From the NCBI GenBank assembly GCA_948964545.1, contig CAREDV010000003.1, forward strand, positions 62,001 to 126,000: DNA of 64,000 nt. Reading direction: 5' to 3'. This DNA is from an uncultured bacterium (GTDB lineage Bacteria > Cyanobacteriota > Vampirovibrionia > Gastranaerophilales > Gastranaerophilaceae). Below the pieces are notes generated by a model. That model was not told where the DNA came from. It searched no databases and was given only the letters and a program-made list of their open reading frames with translations. Both the position numbers and the translations under genes were made by a program. Of the stretch, positions 23,652-30,676 are shown piece after piece. Position 1 is the first letter of the stretch, and the number at the start of each line of letters is the position of its first letter.

Positions 23652-24038
23652 CTAGTGTAATTTGCTATTTATATTGTTCATATATTCGACTTCTATTTCA
23701 ATAAATTTTTGTTGGAGTTTTTCTGTTTCTTCAATTGCGTAGGATGCCATTGCAGTTATTTCCTTTAGCATTTTGATTTTTTCTTCAAAATGAATTTCAA
23801 TAGAATTTTTACCTTGTTTCGTTATCCATTCACAGGTAACTTTTTTTAATTCAGAATCTAGAATTTCGGGCAAAATTGAATTTAACATAATTGCTCTCAC
23901 ATAATCAGGCAGAGATAATCTTAATAATTTTGCTTTCTTTTCTAGTGTTTTTTTTAAATCATTCGGGATTCTCATGCTAAATTGTTCTGTATTTGAAAGC
24001 ATATTATTTTTTATAAAATTTACAAGTTTTTTATACAT
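23652..24038 (-). CDS. Ribbon-helix-helix DNA-binding protein
   Basis: 128 residues. Residues 17-50 (EQFSMRIPNDLKKTLEKKAK, then LLRLSLPDYVRAIM) form a strand-helix-helix pattern of the CopG/Arc/MobC type, and the rest is a long amphipathic helix likely used for oligomerisation. Such proteins act as plasmid or island repressors or as mobilisation accessory factors. It has an AGGAG RBS and a strong promoter. It is the last gene of the island before the tmRNA gene, a usual place for an element's control gene. Confidence 0.7.
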   Translation of the reverse strand: MYKKLVNFIKNNMLSNTEQFSMRIPNDLKKTLEKKAKLLRLSLPDYVRAIMLNSILPEILDSELKKVTCEWITKQGKNSIEIHFEEKIKMLKEITAMASYAIEETEKLQQKFIEIEVEYMNNINSKLH

Positions 24039-24064
24039 ATTAAACTCCTATTAAATACACTGTT

Positions 24065-24092
24065 AGTATACCAAATTTATAAGTATTGTCAA
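24065..24092 (-). promoter_or_regulatory. Strong sigma-70-type promoter of the ribbon-helix-helix gene
   Basis: On the minus strand TTGACA (24092-24087), a 16-nt spacer and TATACT (24070-24065), 27 nt before the ATG. The box pair is near consensus. Confidence 0.65.
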
Positions 24093-24457
24093 CAATAAAA
24101 AGGTAAACATAAAAACAATATATATTGAAAACATGTAAACATATAACAAGGTTAATTATTTAAAAATTAATTCTGGACTAGGTCTCTGATAAAGAGAGAA
24201 TTTTAATAAAAATAAGTATTAAAAAGTAGAGAATTTTGATAAAATAAATTCTCTGCTTGATTTTTGTTTTATAAAGTCTGCTAATAGCGGGCTTTCAACG
24301 CTTTCAAAATGGTCTTATTGCTCTTTTGTGGACTAAAATCTGGTGATGGCGGGAAAGCAATCGAACCCGCAAAGATATAAAATCAAAATGTCGAACCCTC
24401 TAAAAACCTTTAAATACAAGTGTTTGAGGGGTGAAAAATTAGTAAAGTCCTATAAAA
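24093..24457. other. Gene-free A+T-rich stretch with tmRNA-3'-end-like fragments
   Basis: No reading frame worth calling. A direct repeat (AGAGAATTTT, near 24196 and 24229) and an inverted repeat (AGAGAATTT/AAATTCTCT) occur near 24195-24255. At 24336-24370 and 24385-24400 two segments echo the end of the tmRNA gene (AAAAT...TCGAACCC), the first with a GCGGG/CCCGC pair around TCGA. They may be decayed attachment sites of the island. Confidence 0.4.
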
Positions 24458-24854
24458 TGGAGACGAGGGGAGTCGAACCCCTGTCCAAAATGGATCTTAA
24501 CAAGCTTCTACGAGCGTAGATTTTTATTAGCTCAACTGATTCAGGAAAAAATCAAAACCTTATAAATCAGTCCTAGGTTTTATTTCAAGGAAACTCTAAA
24601 CCTTGCAACGTTATCTTGATGCATCTACATTGCCTCAATGCACTGCGTCTTGCATGATTGACCCATAAAATCGGCAAGCTGGACTCTATGAGTAGCTATA
24701 ATCAGCGACTAAGCTGCTAAAGCATAAGCTCTAGAGAAGTCTGCTTTAATTACGTTGTTAGCATTTAATTTGTTTTGCTCGTTGATAACCGAGAACAGCG
24801 CTCGGACTCGCAACCTATCTCAACCGAACATCCTGTCAAATCCAAAACGTCCCC
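24458..24854 (-). ncRNA. ssrA: Transfer-messenger RNA (tmRNA)
   Basis: The 5' end GGGGACGTTTTGGATTTGAC and the 3' end (GGGGTTCGACTCCCC T-arm, then CGTCTCCA) pair as a tRNA-like acceptor stem of seven base pairs (GGGGACG with CGTCTCC). CCA is not encoded. The tag frame can be read near 24715-24765: ANNVIKADFSRAYALAA followed by TAG, with GCT as the likely resume codon; the ALAA end is the usual degradation signal. tmRNA with SmpB rescues stalled ribosomes. The gene is one-piece, about 397 nt. Its 3' end borders the accessory island, and ssrA is a known integration target. Confidence 0.93.
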
Positions 24855-24882
24855 ATATTTAATTTTTAATGTGCTAATGCTT

Positions 24883-24910
24883 ATTATAACCTATTTTTTC
24901 TTTTTTTCAA
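24883..24910 (-). promoter_or_regulatory. Promoter of ssrA
   Basis: On the minus strand TTGAAA (24910-24905), a 16-nt spacer and TATAAT (24888-24883). Transcription should start about 20 nt before the mature tmRNA 5' end. Confidence 0.65.
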
Positions 24911-24948
24911 TAGCAAAAAAATTTTTTTACATGTTTTTTTATCAAAAA

Positions 24949-25686
24949 ATGCAAGTTCAAAACATTTCTCATCAAAATTTCACATCACGAATCAATCCTG
25001 TACCATCCTTTACTATAAATACTAAAGCTGGTAAGCTCCATTTTGAAGAACCTACTTTAGAACAAATTAATAAAAGGGGATTTGTTAAGAGATTAACTCT
25101 ATTTTTTTGCAAAAATTTTGCAACTACAAGTGATTGTCCTGTATGGCAGGCATTTGCAGGAAAAGAAATGAATAATAGTGCTAATTTTTATTTAAAGCTT
25201 TTAACTCAGAATTTTAAAAATACATTAAAGGAAAAAAATAATCATTTAACATTACTGATTGCGCGTGACAGCCGCAGAAAGATTCAAGGGGCAGTGTTGG
25301 GGTTTCCGTTTGACACAATTCCTGCTTGTGAAAATTCTCTTTATTATATAGAAGACATTGCGGTAGGTGAAAATTTCAGAGGATGTGGAATAGGTAAGAT
25401 TTTGTTAAATAAAAGTTTGGAATCTATAAAAAATAAATTTACTGATGTGTTATTAACAAATACAAGGCAGGTTGAAAATTTTTATAAAAGATTAGGGTTT
25501 AAAAATTTGGATTCTGGTGATAATGTACAGAAAACAGTTTTAGATTTTCTTGCCCAAGATAGATATGATTACCCAAGATATGTTAATTTTATGACAAAAT
25601 CTCTTCATAAGGATGAACAGGGGTGGTTTTTAGATGCATTTAAGGCAATACAAAACCTTAGGAATGAATCTGGAAATAACATTTAG
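24949..25686 (+). CDS. GNAT-family N-acetyltransferase
   Basis: 245 residues from the ATG at 24949 (MQVQNISHQNFTSR). The longer frame from 24775 would overlap the tmRNA and its promoter, so I reject it. GNAT motif A is IEDIAVGENFRGCGIGKILL (acetyl-CoA loop R-G-C-G-I-G-K), followed by TNTRQVENFYKRLGF, the motif B helix. The enzyme acetylates an unknown amine. The N-terminus (QxxF plus basic residue) resembles the N-terminus of the 26129-27088 protein and may be a lineage-specific tag. The 3' end overlaps the convergent XRE regulator gene by 29 bp. Confidence 0.75.
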   Translation: MQVQNISHQNFTSRINPVPSFTINTKAGKLHFEEPTLEQINKRGFVKRLTLFFCKNFATTSDCPVWQAFAGKEMNNSANFYLKLLTQNFKNTLKEKNNHLTLLIARDSRRKIQGAVLGFPFDTIPACENSLYYIEDIAVGENFRGCGIGKILLNKSLESIKNKFTDVLLTNTRQVENFYKRLGFKNLDSGDNVQKTVLDFLAQDRYDYPRYVNFMTKSLHKDEQGWFLDAFKAIQNLRNESGNNI

Positions 25687-26062
25687 TACAATGAGCTTTT
25701 GGATGAAGCATTAAATTATCTTCCAAATCGTAAAGTTTTTGTATACGTGTTACAAGAGGTGCGCCGCATACAGGACATTTTAAACCGCCTGCTTCATTTA
25801 GTATTAATTCTTTTAAGCTGTCGATTATTTGTTCTGACACTATATGATTGTTAAAATCTTTTTCATATTTTTTAATTTCTTCGGGCGCGCATCTCAAGAC
25901 TTTGGCAAGATTTTGGCGAACAGTTACGGAAAGAAATAAATCCTTTCCTGCTTCAATATCTTCGATTGTTTCAAGCGGAAGGTTCGTTTGCATTGCAAGT
26001 CCTTTGGGTGAAAGTCCCAAATCATCTCTTTTTTGTTGAATAAATTGTGCTAATGTTTTCAT
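25658..26062 (-). CDS. XRE-type helix-turn-helix protein with C-terminal zinc ribbon
   Basis: 134 residues from the ATG at 26062. Residues 1-60 form an XRE helix-turn-helix (TLAQFIQQKRDDLGLSPKGL, then IEDIEAGKDLF). The C-terminal part has two Cys pairs (KCPVCGAP and HCTKCYF) that would hold one zinc. Such two-part proteins usually act as small transcription regulators; the targets are unknown. The 3' end overlaps the GNAT gene. The start codon sits close to the terminator of the preceding minus-strand gene, so the promoter must be short (TTATATC region). Confidence 0.7.
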   Translation of the reverse strand: MKTLAQFIQQKRDDLGLSPKGLAMQTNLPLETIEDIEAGKDLFLSVTVRQNLAKVLRCAPEEIKKYEKDFNNHIVSEQIIDSLKELILNEAGGLKCPVCGAPLVTRIQKLYDLEDNLMLHPKAHCTKCYFQIHS

Positions 26063-26077
26063 AGTTACAAGATATAA

Positions 26078-26106
26078 CAAAAACACCCTCTTATATCAAG
26101 AGGGTG
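26078..26106 (-). terminator. Terminator of the 26129-27088 gene
   Basis: Arms CACCCTCT and AGAGGGTG close a 7-nt loop; on the minus strand a T run follows. It separates this gene from the XRE regulator. Confidence 0.75.
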
Positions 26107-26128
26107 CATTGTTTGTATAGTAAATTTA

Positions 26129-27088
26129 TTAGTGCCATAAATCCAAGTCAACATCTTCTGTTCTTGCAGGTTGTTTGAATTTACCCCAGTCAACTTCTCT
26201 TGTAAAGATTTTGCAATTGTCATAATCGTAATCCACCATTTCGGGTTCGCCTGTTTCGGGATCAGTATAAACTTCGCCATTTTCATCAAGTGCCAGTACA
26301 CCGTATGTGAACATACCTGCTTGCTGTCCTTTTGTTAATTGACCTTTCCAAATCATATTGCCGTCTTTATCGTAAATTGTGTTTACACCAGGTTTGTTGC
26401 CTCTTGCACCGTTTGAAACAATTATTGAATATTTTTGGTCATATTGCCATGGTTCAGGTTTTTCTTTTGAATTTGTTGTACTGAATGTATATTTAATACC
26501 TTTCCCTTTTACGTCTTGAGCTGTAACTTGCCACCATTCTTTTTTAGGGTTATTAGGGTCATATAAATCAGTAACTTTAGATACATACATCATTTGACGG
26601 CTGTTGCATCCTACGCTGTCAACCTGAAATTCTGTAACTTTATTATCGTATTTGTTGCGGAATTTTCCTGAAACAAGAAGTACATTGTCACCATCAACTG
26701 GTCCGTCTACTTCTGCTCCTATATTAATAAATTGGTTTTTAATTGAATCGTTAACAGCCCAGTTTATATCTTTGATAGGTGTAGTTTGGAAGATTGTATC
26801 GGGTTTGCATCCGCCATTGTTGATAATCCAGCCCCAAGCCCAAGCATTAGCTTCAGCTTCTGCCCATGCTTCTGCTTTCACACAACTTGTCATCCCTGTG
26901 CTCATACCGCCTGCTGCAGCACCGAGAAGCATTAAGCCCATTGCTGTATCTCTCATAGCCTTTGATGCTTTTTTAGATGCAGGTCTGTCCATTTGAGGAT
27001 ATTCTGCATTATTTTTATTTTCTTTTCTTTTTGATTTTCCTTCAAAACTTTGTTGTAAAGACACACTATTTACTGCTTTTACGTCCAT
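26129..27088 (-). CDS. Hypothetical lineage-specific protein with Ala/Trp-rich segment
   Basis: 319 residues with no known family. The N-terminus (MDVKAVNSVSLQQSFEGKSK) is polar; residues 46-66 are a hydrophobic Gly/Ala/Met stretch (RDTAMGLMLLGAAAGGMSTG) that could cross or attach to the membrane. Then comes a low-complexity segment of Glu, Ala and Trp (AEAWAEAEANAWAWGW). The rest is a beta-rich domain with acidic loops such as YDKDGNMIW and DENGEVYTDPETGEPE. It has its own terminator. A surface or cell-envelope role is plausible but not shown. Confidence 0.6.
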   Translation of the reverse strand: MDVKAVNSVSLQQSFEGKSKRKENKNNAEYPQMDRPASKKASKAMRDTAMGLMLLGAAAGGMSTGMTSCVKAEAWAEAEANAWAWGWIINNGGCKPDTIFQTTPIKDINWAVNDSIKNQFINIGAEVDGPVDGDNVLLVSGKFRNKYDNKVTEFQVDSVGCNSRQMMYVSKVTDLYDPNNPKKEWWQVTAQDVKGKGIKYTFSTTNSKEKPEPWQYDQKYSIIVSNGARGNKPGVNTIYDKDGNMIWKGQLTKGQQAGMFTYGVLALDENGEVYTDPETGEPEMVDYDYDNCKIFTREVDWGKFKQPARTEDVDLDLWH

Positions 27089-27218
27089 GTTAACCTCCGA
27101 TTAGTATTCGCAAATATATTAAAAAGAAACATGTTTTTATTTGCCATAAGAATTATAACAAAAACATATTTCTTTTTAATATCGTTGGTATATTTGAATT
27201 GCAGCCAGTTTACAAAAC

Positions 27219-28241
27219 TTAATTGTTTGCCAATTTTTCTCTTACTAAAGTTTCAACAGTGTTTAAAATATCAGGGTTTTCTGATAAGAAATCACGTGCT
27301 TTATCTCTGCCCTGTCCGAGTTTTTCTTCGTTAAAGCTGAACCATGAACCTGCTTTTTTAACGATATCAAGGTTAACGGCAACATCTAAAATATTGCCGA
27401 TTTTGCAGATACCTTTTCCAAAAATGATATCAAACTCTGCAGTTCTAAAAGGTGGTGCAACTTTGTTTTTCAAAACTTTTACTCTTACATGGTTTCCGAC
27501 ATCTCCGTCGTCGCCTTTAAGGCTTTCTGTACGTTTGATTTCCATACGAACTGATGCATAATATTTCAATGCATTACCACCTGTTGTTGTTTCAGGGTTT
27601 CCATACATAACACCGATTTTCATACGCAATTGGTTGATAAAAATTACTGTAGTATTTGTTTTTCCTATAATACCTGTTAATTTTCTTAAAGCTTTACTCA
27701 TCAATCTAGCTTGTAAGCCCATCTGCTGATCTTCCATAGAACCTTCAATTTCAGCTTTTGGAACAAGAGCTGCAACAGAGTCGACAACTACGATATCAAC
27801 AGCGCCTGAGCGAACCAATTCTTCTGTAATATCAAGTGCTTGTTCACCTGTATCTGGTTGTGAGATTAATAAATCGTCAATTTGAACACCTAAATTTTTT
27901 GCATATTCAGGGTCAAGAGCGTGTTCTGCATCAACGTATGCGGCAATACCGCCGCGTTTTTGGCATTCTGCAACAATGTGTTGTGCAAGAGTTGTTTTAC
28001 CTGAACTTTCAGGGCCATATATTTCAATAATACGTCCGCGCGGAATTCCGCCGATACCCAGAGCTACGTCCAATGCCAACGCGCCTGTCGGGATTGCATC
28101 AACATTAACTGTGGCTTTGTCGCCAAGTTTCATAATTGAGCCTTTACCAAAGTCTTTTTCAATTTTTTCTATTGCAAGTTTTAAGGCTTTACTTCTTTCA
28201 TCAAGTGAAGAAGTTTCGGTTTCTTTATCTTTTACTGCCAT
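27219..28241 (-). CDS. recA: Recombinase RecA
   Basis: 340 residues, the normal length. Walker A is GPESSGKTT; other fixed blocks are YVDAEHALDP, VDSVAALVPKAEIEG, INQLRMKIGVMYGNPETTTGG (loop 2 and the filament region) and ALKYYASVRMEI. It performs strand exchange and supports SOS cleavage in the cytoplasm. The gene follows the 28305-28802 gene on the same strand after 63 nt; AAGGAAT serves as RBS. I see no LexA box in the gap. A 6-bp GC hairpin (CCAGCG/CGCTGG, 28289-28303) stands between the two genes without a T run. Confidence 0.97.
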   Translation of the reverse strand: MAVKDKETETSSLDERSKALKLAIEKIEKDFGKGSIMKLGDKATVNVDAIPTGALALDVALGIGGIPRGRIIEIYGPESSGKTTLAQHIVAECQKRGGIAAYVDAEHALDPEYAKNLGVQIDDLLISQPDTGEQALDITEELVRSGAVDIVVVDSVAALVPKAEIEGSMEDQQMGLQARLMSKALRKLTGIIGKTNTTVIFINQLRMKIGVMYGNPETTTGGNALKYYASVRMEIKRTESLKGDDGDVGNHVRVKVLKNKVAPPFRTAEFDIIFGKGICKIGNILDVAVNLDIVKKAGSWFSFNEEKLGQGRDKARDFLSENPDILNTVETLVREKLANN

Positions 28242-28304
28242 TATCTAATTCCTTATTTTAAGTTCTTACAAAACCCCATTTGGCGGGTCCAGCGGCACGC
28301 TGGC

Positions 28305-28802
28305 TCATTCCCATATGTGCTTTTCTTTTTTCTTATAAAATCCCAAACCTACAGGTTTGTATGAATTCAAATCATTTTTAAGCTGATAAATTTCTTTGTT
28401 AAGGTCAATAATTTTTTGTCTTAAAGTTTCATTATCTGTTTTACAGCGGATAAGTTCTACAACGACTTCGTCCATGCCCTCAAGTTTTTCGTCGATAACT
28501 TTCGAAATTCTGTTGCTTAATTTATTTTCCATCTCTTTTAAAGAGTTTAGGATATTCATGATTGCTGAAGGTTGTTTTAAATCAGTTTTTACAGGGGGCA
28601 TAGATGCACCTTTCATAGCCTGAACTTTTCTGAGATTTTTCACTTCTTCATAAGAAAAATATGTTTGTCCTTTGCTGTTTTTGCGAGGCAAAATTGATGC
28701 ACGTTTGCACAATTCAACAATCTCTTTATTATCTGTTTTTAGAATACTTCTCACTTCTTGAGGAGATAAAGTTTTTCCCTCTAACTCTTGTTCTAATATC
28801 AT
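28305..28802 (-). CDS. MerR-like DNA-binding protein with coiled coil
   Basis: 165 residues. The N-terminal about 65 residues (LSPQEVRSILKTDNKEIVEL, then ILPRKNSKGQTYFSYEEVKNL) have the helix-turn-helix and wing pattern of MerR/excisionase-type domains. Residues about 85-150 form a long coiled coil with heptads (LKEMENKLSNRISKVIDEKL, then LRQKIIDLNKEIYQLKNDL). It has no metal-binding Cys. It is transcribed just upstream of recA and may be cotranscribed. It could be a regulator or a nucleoid-associated protein. Confidence 0.65.
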   Translation of the reverse strand: MILEQELEGKTLSPQEVRSILKTDNKEIVELCKRASILPRKNSKGQTYFSYEEVKNLRKVQAMKGASMPPVKTDLKQPSAIMNILNSLKEMENKLSNRISKVIDEKLEGMDEVVVELIRCKTDNETLRQKIIDLNKEIYQLKNDLNSYKPVGLGFYKKKEKHIWE

Positions 28803-28878
28803 TTATTTTTTATCCCTTAAAATTTCTCCACTTATATTTTATTTTATATAAAAAAAAAAGACAAATATTTTCACAATC

Positions 28879-28908
28879 TTGTAACATCCCTTAATATTGT
28901 GTTATAAT
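28879..28908 (+). promoter_or_regulatory. Promoter of the TonB-C-like gene
   Basis: TTGTAA (28879-28884), an 18-nt spacer and TATAAT (28903-28908), 19 nt before the ATG at 28928. Confidence 0.55.
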
Positions 28909-28927
28909 AATAAAAAAGGCTGGTGAA

Positions 28928-29668
28928 ATGATGAAAAAAATTTTATTTTTGATTGTATTATTAATGTCTATACTGCCTGTCTGCGCGGTAAACTGGGAAA
29001 TGATTGATACGGATATTCCAAATTTAAGTCTGTATGTTGACACTGATTCTTTAATGTATATTAACAATGATGAATGTTATTATGCAATCAGGTTTAAAGA
29101 GGGTGATAAACCTGAAAAATTTGCGTACTTAAAGTCTAATTCGGCAACAAATTATGTTGGCGTAATTCAAACTGGTGAATACGGGCTTGACCAGTACAAA
29201 CCTCAGGTTGTTTTCAGAAACGCACATGTATTTATGAAACCTATTAAAGAAAATTCTTTTTTAAGTTATGCCCATGAGTTTACGACTACGCGTCAGGAAA
29301 CAGATAGCCTTGCACAGGAGGCTTCATCGCTGAGAGAGAGTAATGTAAAACCTGTATCATACACGCTTGCAAACAATTTGAAAGAATACACAAATATAAC
29401 AAGTTCTGCTTTATATGACAATTGGAATCCGCCTGCGTCAGTCAGAAATACTCAGGCAGTTATTGTTTTAACTATTGGAGTTGACGGCAGCTTGCAAAAT
29501 TATAAATTTACAAAATCATCAGGTGACGAAGCGACAGACCGTTCTATTATAAGTGCAGTTGAAAAAACAGTTCCGTTTGTAAGATTTCCGAGAAGTGCAT
29601 CAAGTACAGAACCTCAAAATTTCCAATTTGTATTTGATTATAAATGGTTTACAAAATCTGTTCATTAA
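28928..29668 (+). CDS. Exported protein with TonB-like C-terminal domain
   Basis: 246 residues. A signal peptide (MMKKILFLIVLLMSILPVCA) is followed by a region of about 120 residues with no family (WEMIDTDIPNLSLYVDTDSL looks like the surface-stress domain of similar exported proteins). The last about 90 residues match the TonB/TolA C-terminal fold: YDNWNPPASVRNTQAVIVLT, then IGVDGSLQNYKFTKSSGDEA, TDRSIISAVEKTVPF and FDYKWF. It probably works in the periplasm between inner and outer membranes, but it lacks the proline-rich spacer and N-terminal anchor of a true TonB. A second ATG follows directly (28931). Confidence 0.7.
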   Translation: MMKKILFLIVLLMSILPVCAVNWEMIDTDIPNLSLYVDTDSLMYINNDECYYAIRFKEGDKPEKFAYLKSNSATNYVGVIQTGEYGLDQYKPQVVFRNAHVFMKPIKENSFLSYAHEFTTTRQETDSLAQEASSLRESNVKPVSYTLANNLKEYTNITSSALYDNWNPPASVRNTQAVIVLTIGVDGSLQNYKFTKSSGDEATDRSIISAVEKTVPFVRFPRSASSTEPQNFQFVFDYKWFTKSVH

Positions 29669-29699
29669 AAAAGAGAACCTAATCGGTTCTCTTTTTTTT
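29668..29699 (+). terminator. Terminator of the TonB-C-like gene
   Basis: Arms AGAGAACC and GGTTCTCT close a 5-nt loop with a T8 run directly after; an A run precedes it. Confidence 0.85.
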
Positions 29700-29704
29700 A
29701 CGTC

Positions 29705-29789
29705 TCTTGGTCGCTTGCGTTTAACGGGTCTGCGGTTGTTATCTGCAATGGCTTTGCCATTTTGCTAACAAGCCTCGCCCTCACCGCTA
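29705..29789. repeat. Dispersed palindromic repeat, copy 1 (58-nt core identical to copy 2)
   Basis: The core 29718-29775 is identical over 58 nt to 42997-43054. It folds as a hairpin: TTGTTA/TAACAA outside and AATGGC/GCCATT inside. The end at 29789 supplies the TAG stop codon of rpmB. Confidence 0.85.
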
Positions 29790-29978
29790 TTGAGCTTTTT
29801 GAACTTTTCCTGCTCTCAAGCAAGATGTGCAAACTTTAATTCTCTTAACTGTACCGTTCATGTTAACTTTAACAGATTGTAAGTTAGGTTCTTGTGTGTG
29901 AACGATTTGTTTATGTGAGAAAGTTAATTTTGCTGCTTTAATTGGTTTTTTACCGCATATTTCACATTGTTTTGACAT
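29787..29978 (-). CDS. rpmB: 50S ribosomal protein L28
   Basis: 63 residues: MSKQCEICGKKPIKAAKLTF then SHK, QSVKVNMNGTVKRIKVCTSC and LRAGKVQKA. The two Cys pairs (CEIC and CTSC) make this a zinc-binding L28. It is part of the large ribosomal subunit. AAGGAAT serves as RBS. The last codons and the TAG lie against the palindromic repeat, so the repeat has become the immediate 3' flank of this gene. No L33 gene is next to it. Confidence 0.95.
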   Translation of the reverse strand: MSKQCEICGKKPIKAAKLTFSHKQIVHTQEPNLQSVKVNMNGTVKRIKVCTSCLRAGKVQKAQ

Positions 29979-30124
29979 AGTTTTATTCCTTTTCTAGCTA
30001 GTTCGTATAACAACATAATATATTAAAAATCGTAAAAATCAAGAACCATGTTAAAAATAGTTAAGTACTTGTATAAAAAATATGCTTATGATATATTATT
30101 TACACGAAAGATTAGGGAAATAGC

Positions 30125-30667
30125 ATGAAAAGTTCAACTATCAGAAGATCAAATTTATCTAAGGAAAAAATGGCTGTATTAGAGGCTTTATCTAAATACA
30201 GACACGAAGCATATAATGATTCTGTCGGCGTTTACGTAAGACCGAACAGAGAAAAAGAATTGGATTTGCTTTGGCAAAATTTTAATATTAACCGCAAATC
30301 TGACAAATCTCCAAATGTTTATTTGACAGCAGGTTTCGTTGCTGGTGCTGTTGTAATGCTTGTTTTAACAGTCCTAATCAGCTTTACTGCACGTGGTATA
30401 AATACAGTTAAAGAAAATACCGTTGCTCCTGTCAAAAAAGAAAAATTAAGTTTCAGCTTTGTTCCGTCATCTCAAAAAGCTGATGAGGAAACTGCTGTTA
30501 ATGAAGTTTATACTGTTCAAGACGGCGATACAATGGAAGCAATACTGGTAAGATTTTACGGCTCTTACAGCAAGGAAAAAGAATCACTTGTTTTGAAAAC
30601 AAACAATATGACAAATCCGAATAAGCTTTCAATCGGACAGCAATTAACAATTCCAATGGAACAATAG
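30125..30667 (+). CDS. LysM-domain protein with one membrane helix
   Basis: 180 residues. A cytoplasmic N-terminal part with basic residues (about 1-60, YRHEAYNDSVGVYVRPNREK) is followed by a membrane helix at about 67-88 (VYLTAGFVAGAVVMLVLTVL) and a periplasmic C-terminal LysM domain at about 128-177 (YTVQDGDTMEAILVRFYGS, then LSIGQQLTIP). LysM binds peptidoglycan, so the protein links the inner membrane to the wall. The RBS is AGGGA. It ends 10 nt before the convergent rarA stop. Confidence 0.8.
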   Translation: MKSSTIRRSNLSKEKMAVLEALSKYRHEAYNDSVGVYVRPNREKELDLLWQNFNINRKSDKSPNVYLTAGFVAGAVVMLVLTVLISFTARGINTVKENTVAPVKKEKLSFSFVPSSQKADEETAVNEVYTVQDGDTMEAILVRFYGSYSKEKESLVLKTNNMTNPNKLSIGQQLTIPMEQ

Positions 30668-30676
30668 ATAAAAAAA

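Noticed and set aside
24336..24376. Possible complete tRNA on the minus strand
   Set aside because: A T-arm-like hairpin and an acceptor-like end are present, but no matching 5' acceptor strand, D-arm or anticodon arm can be found, and the T-loop has 12 nt.
24775..24948. N-terminal extension of the GNAT gene from a TTG at 24775
   Set aside because: It overlaps the tmRNA gene and its promoter; the ATG at 24949 starts the protein-like sequence.
28289..28303. GC-rich hairpin between the MerR-like gene and recA as a terminator
   Set aside because: No T run follows on either strand and the stem is only 6 bp, so termination is not supported.
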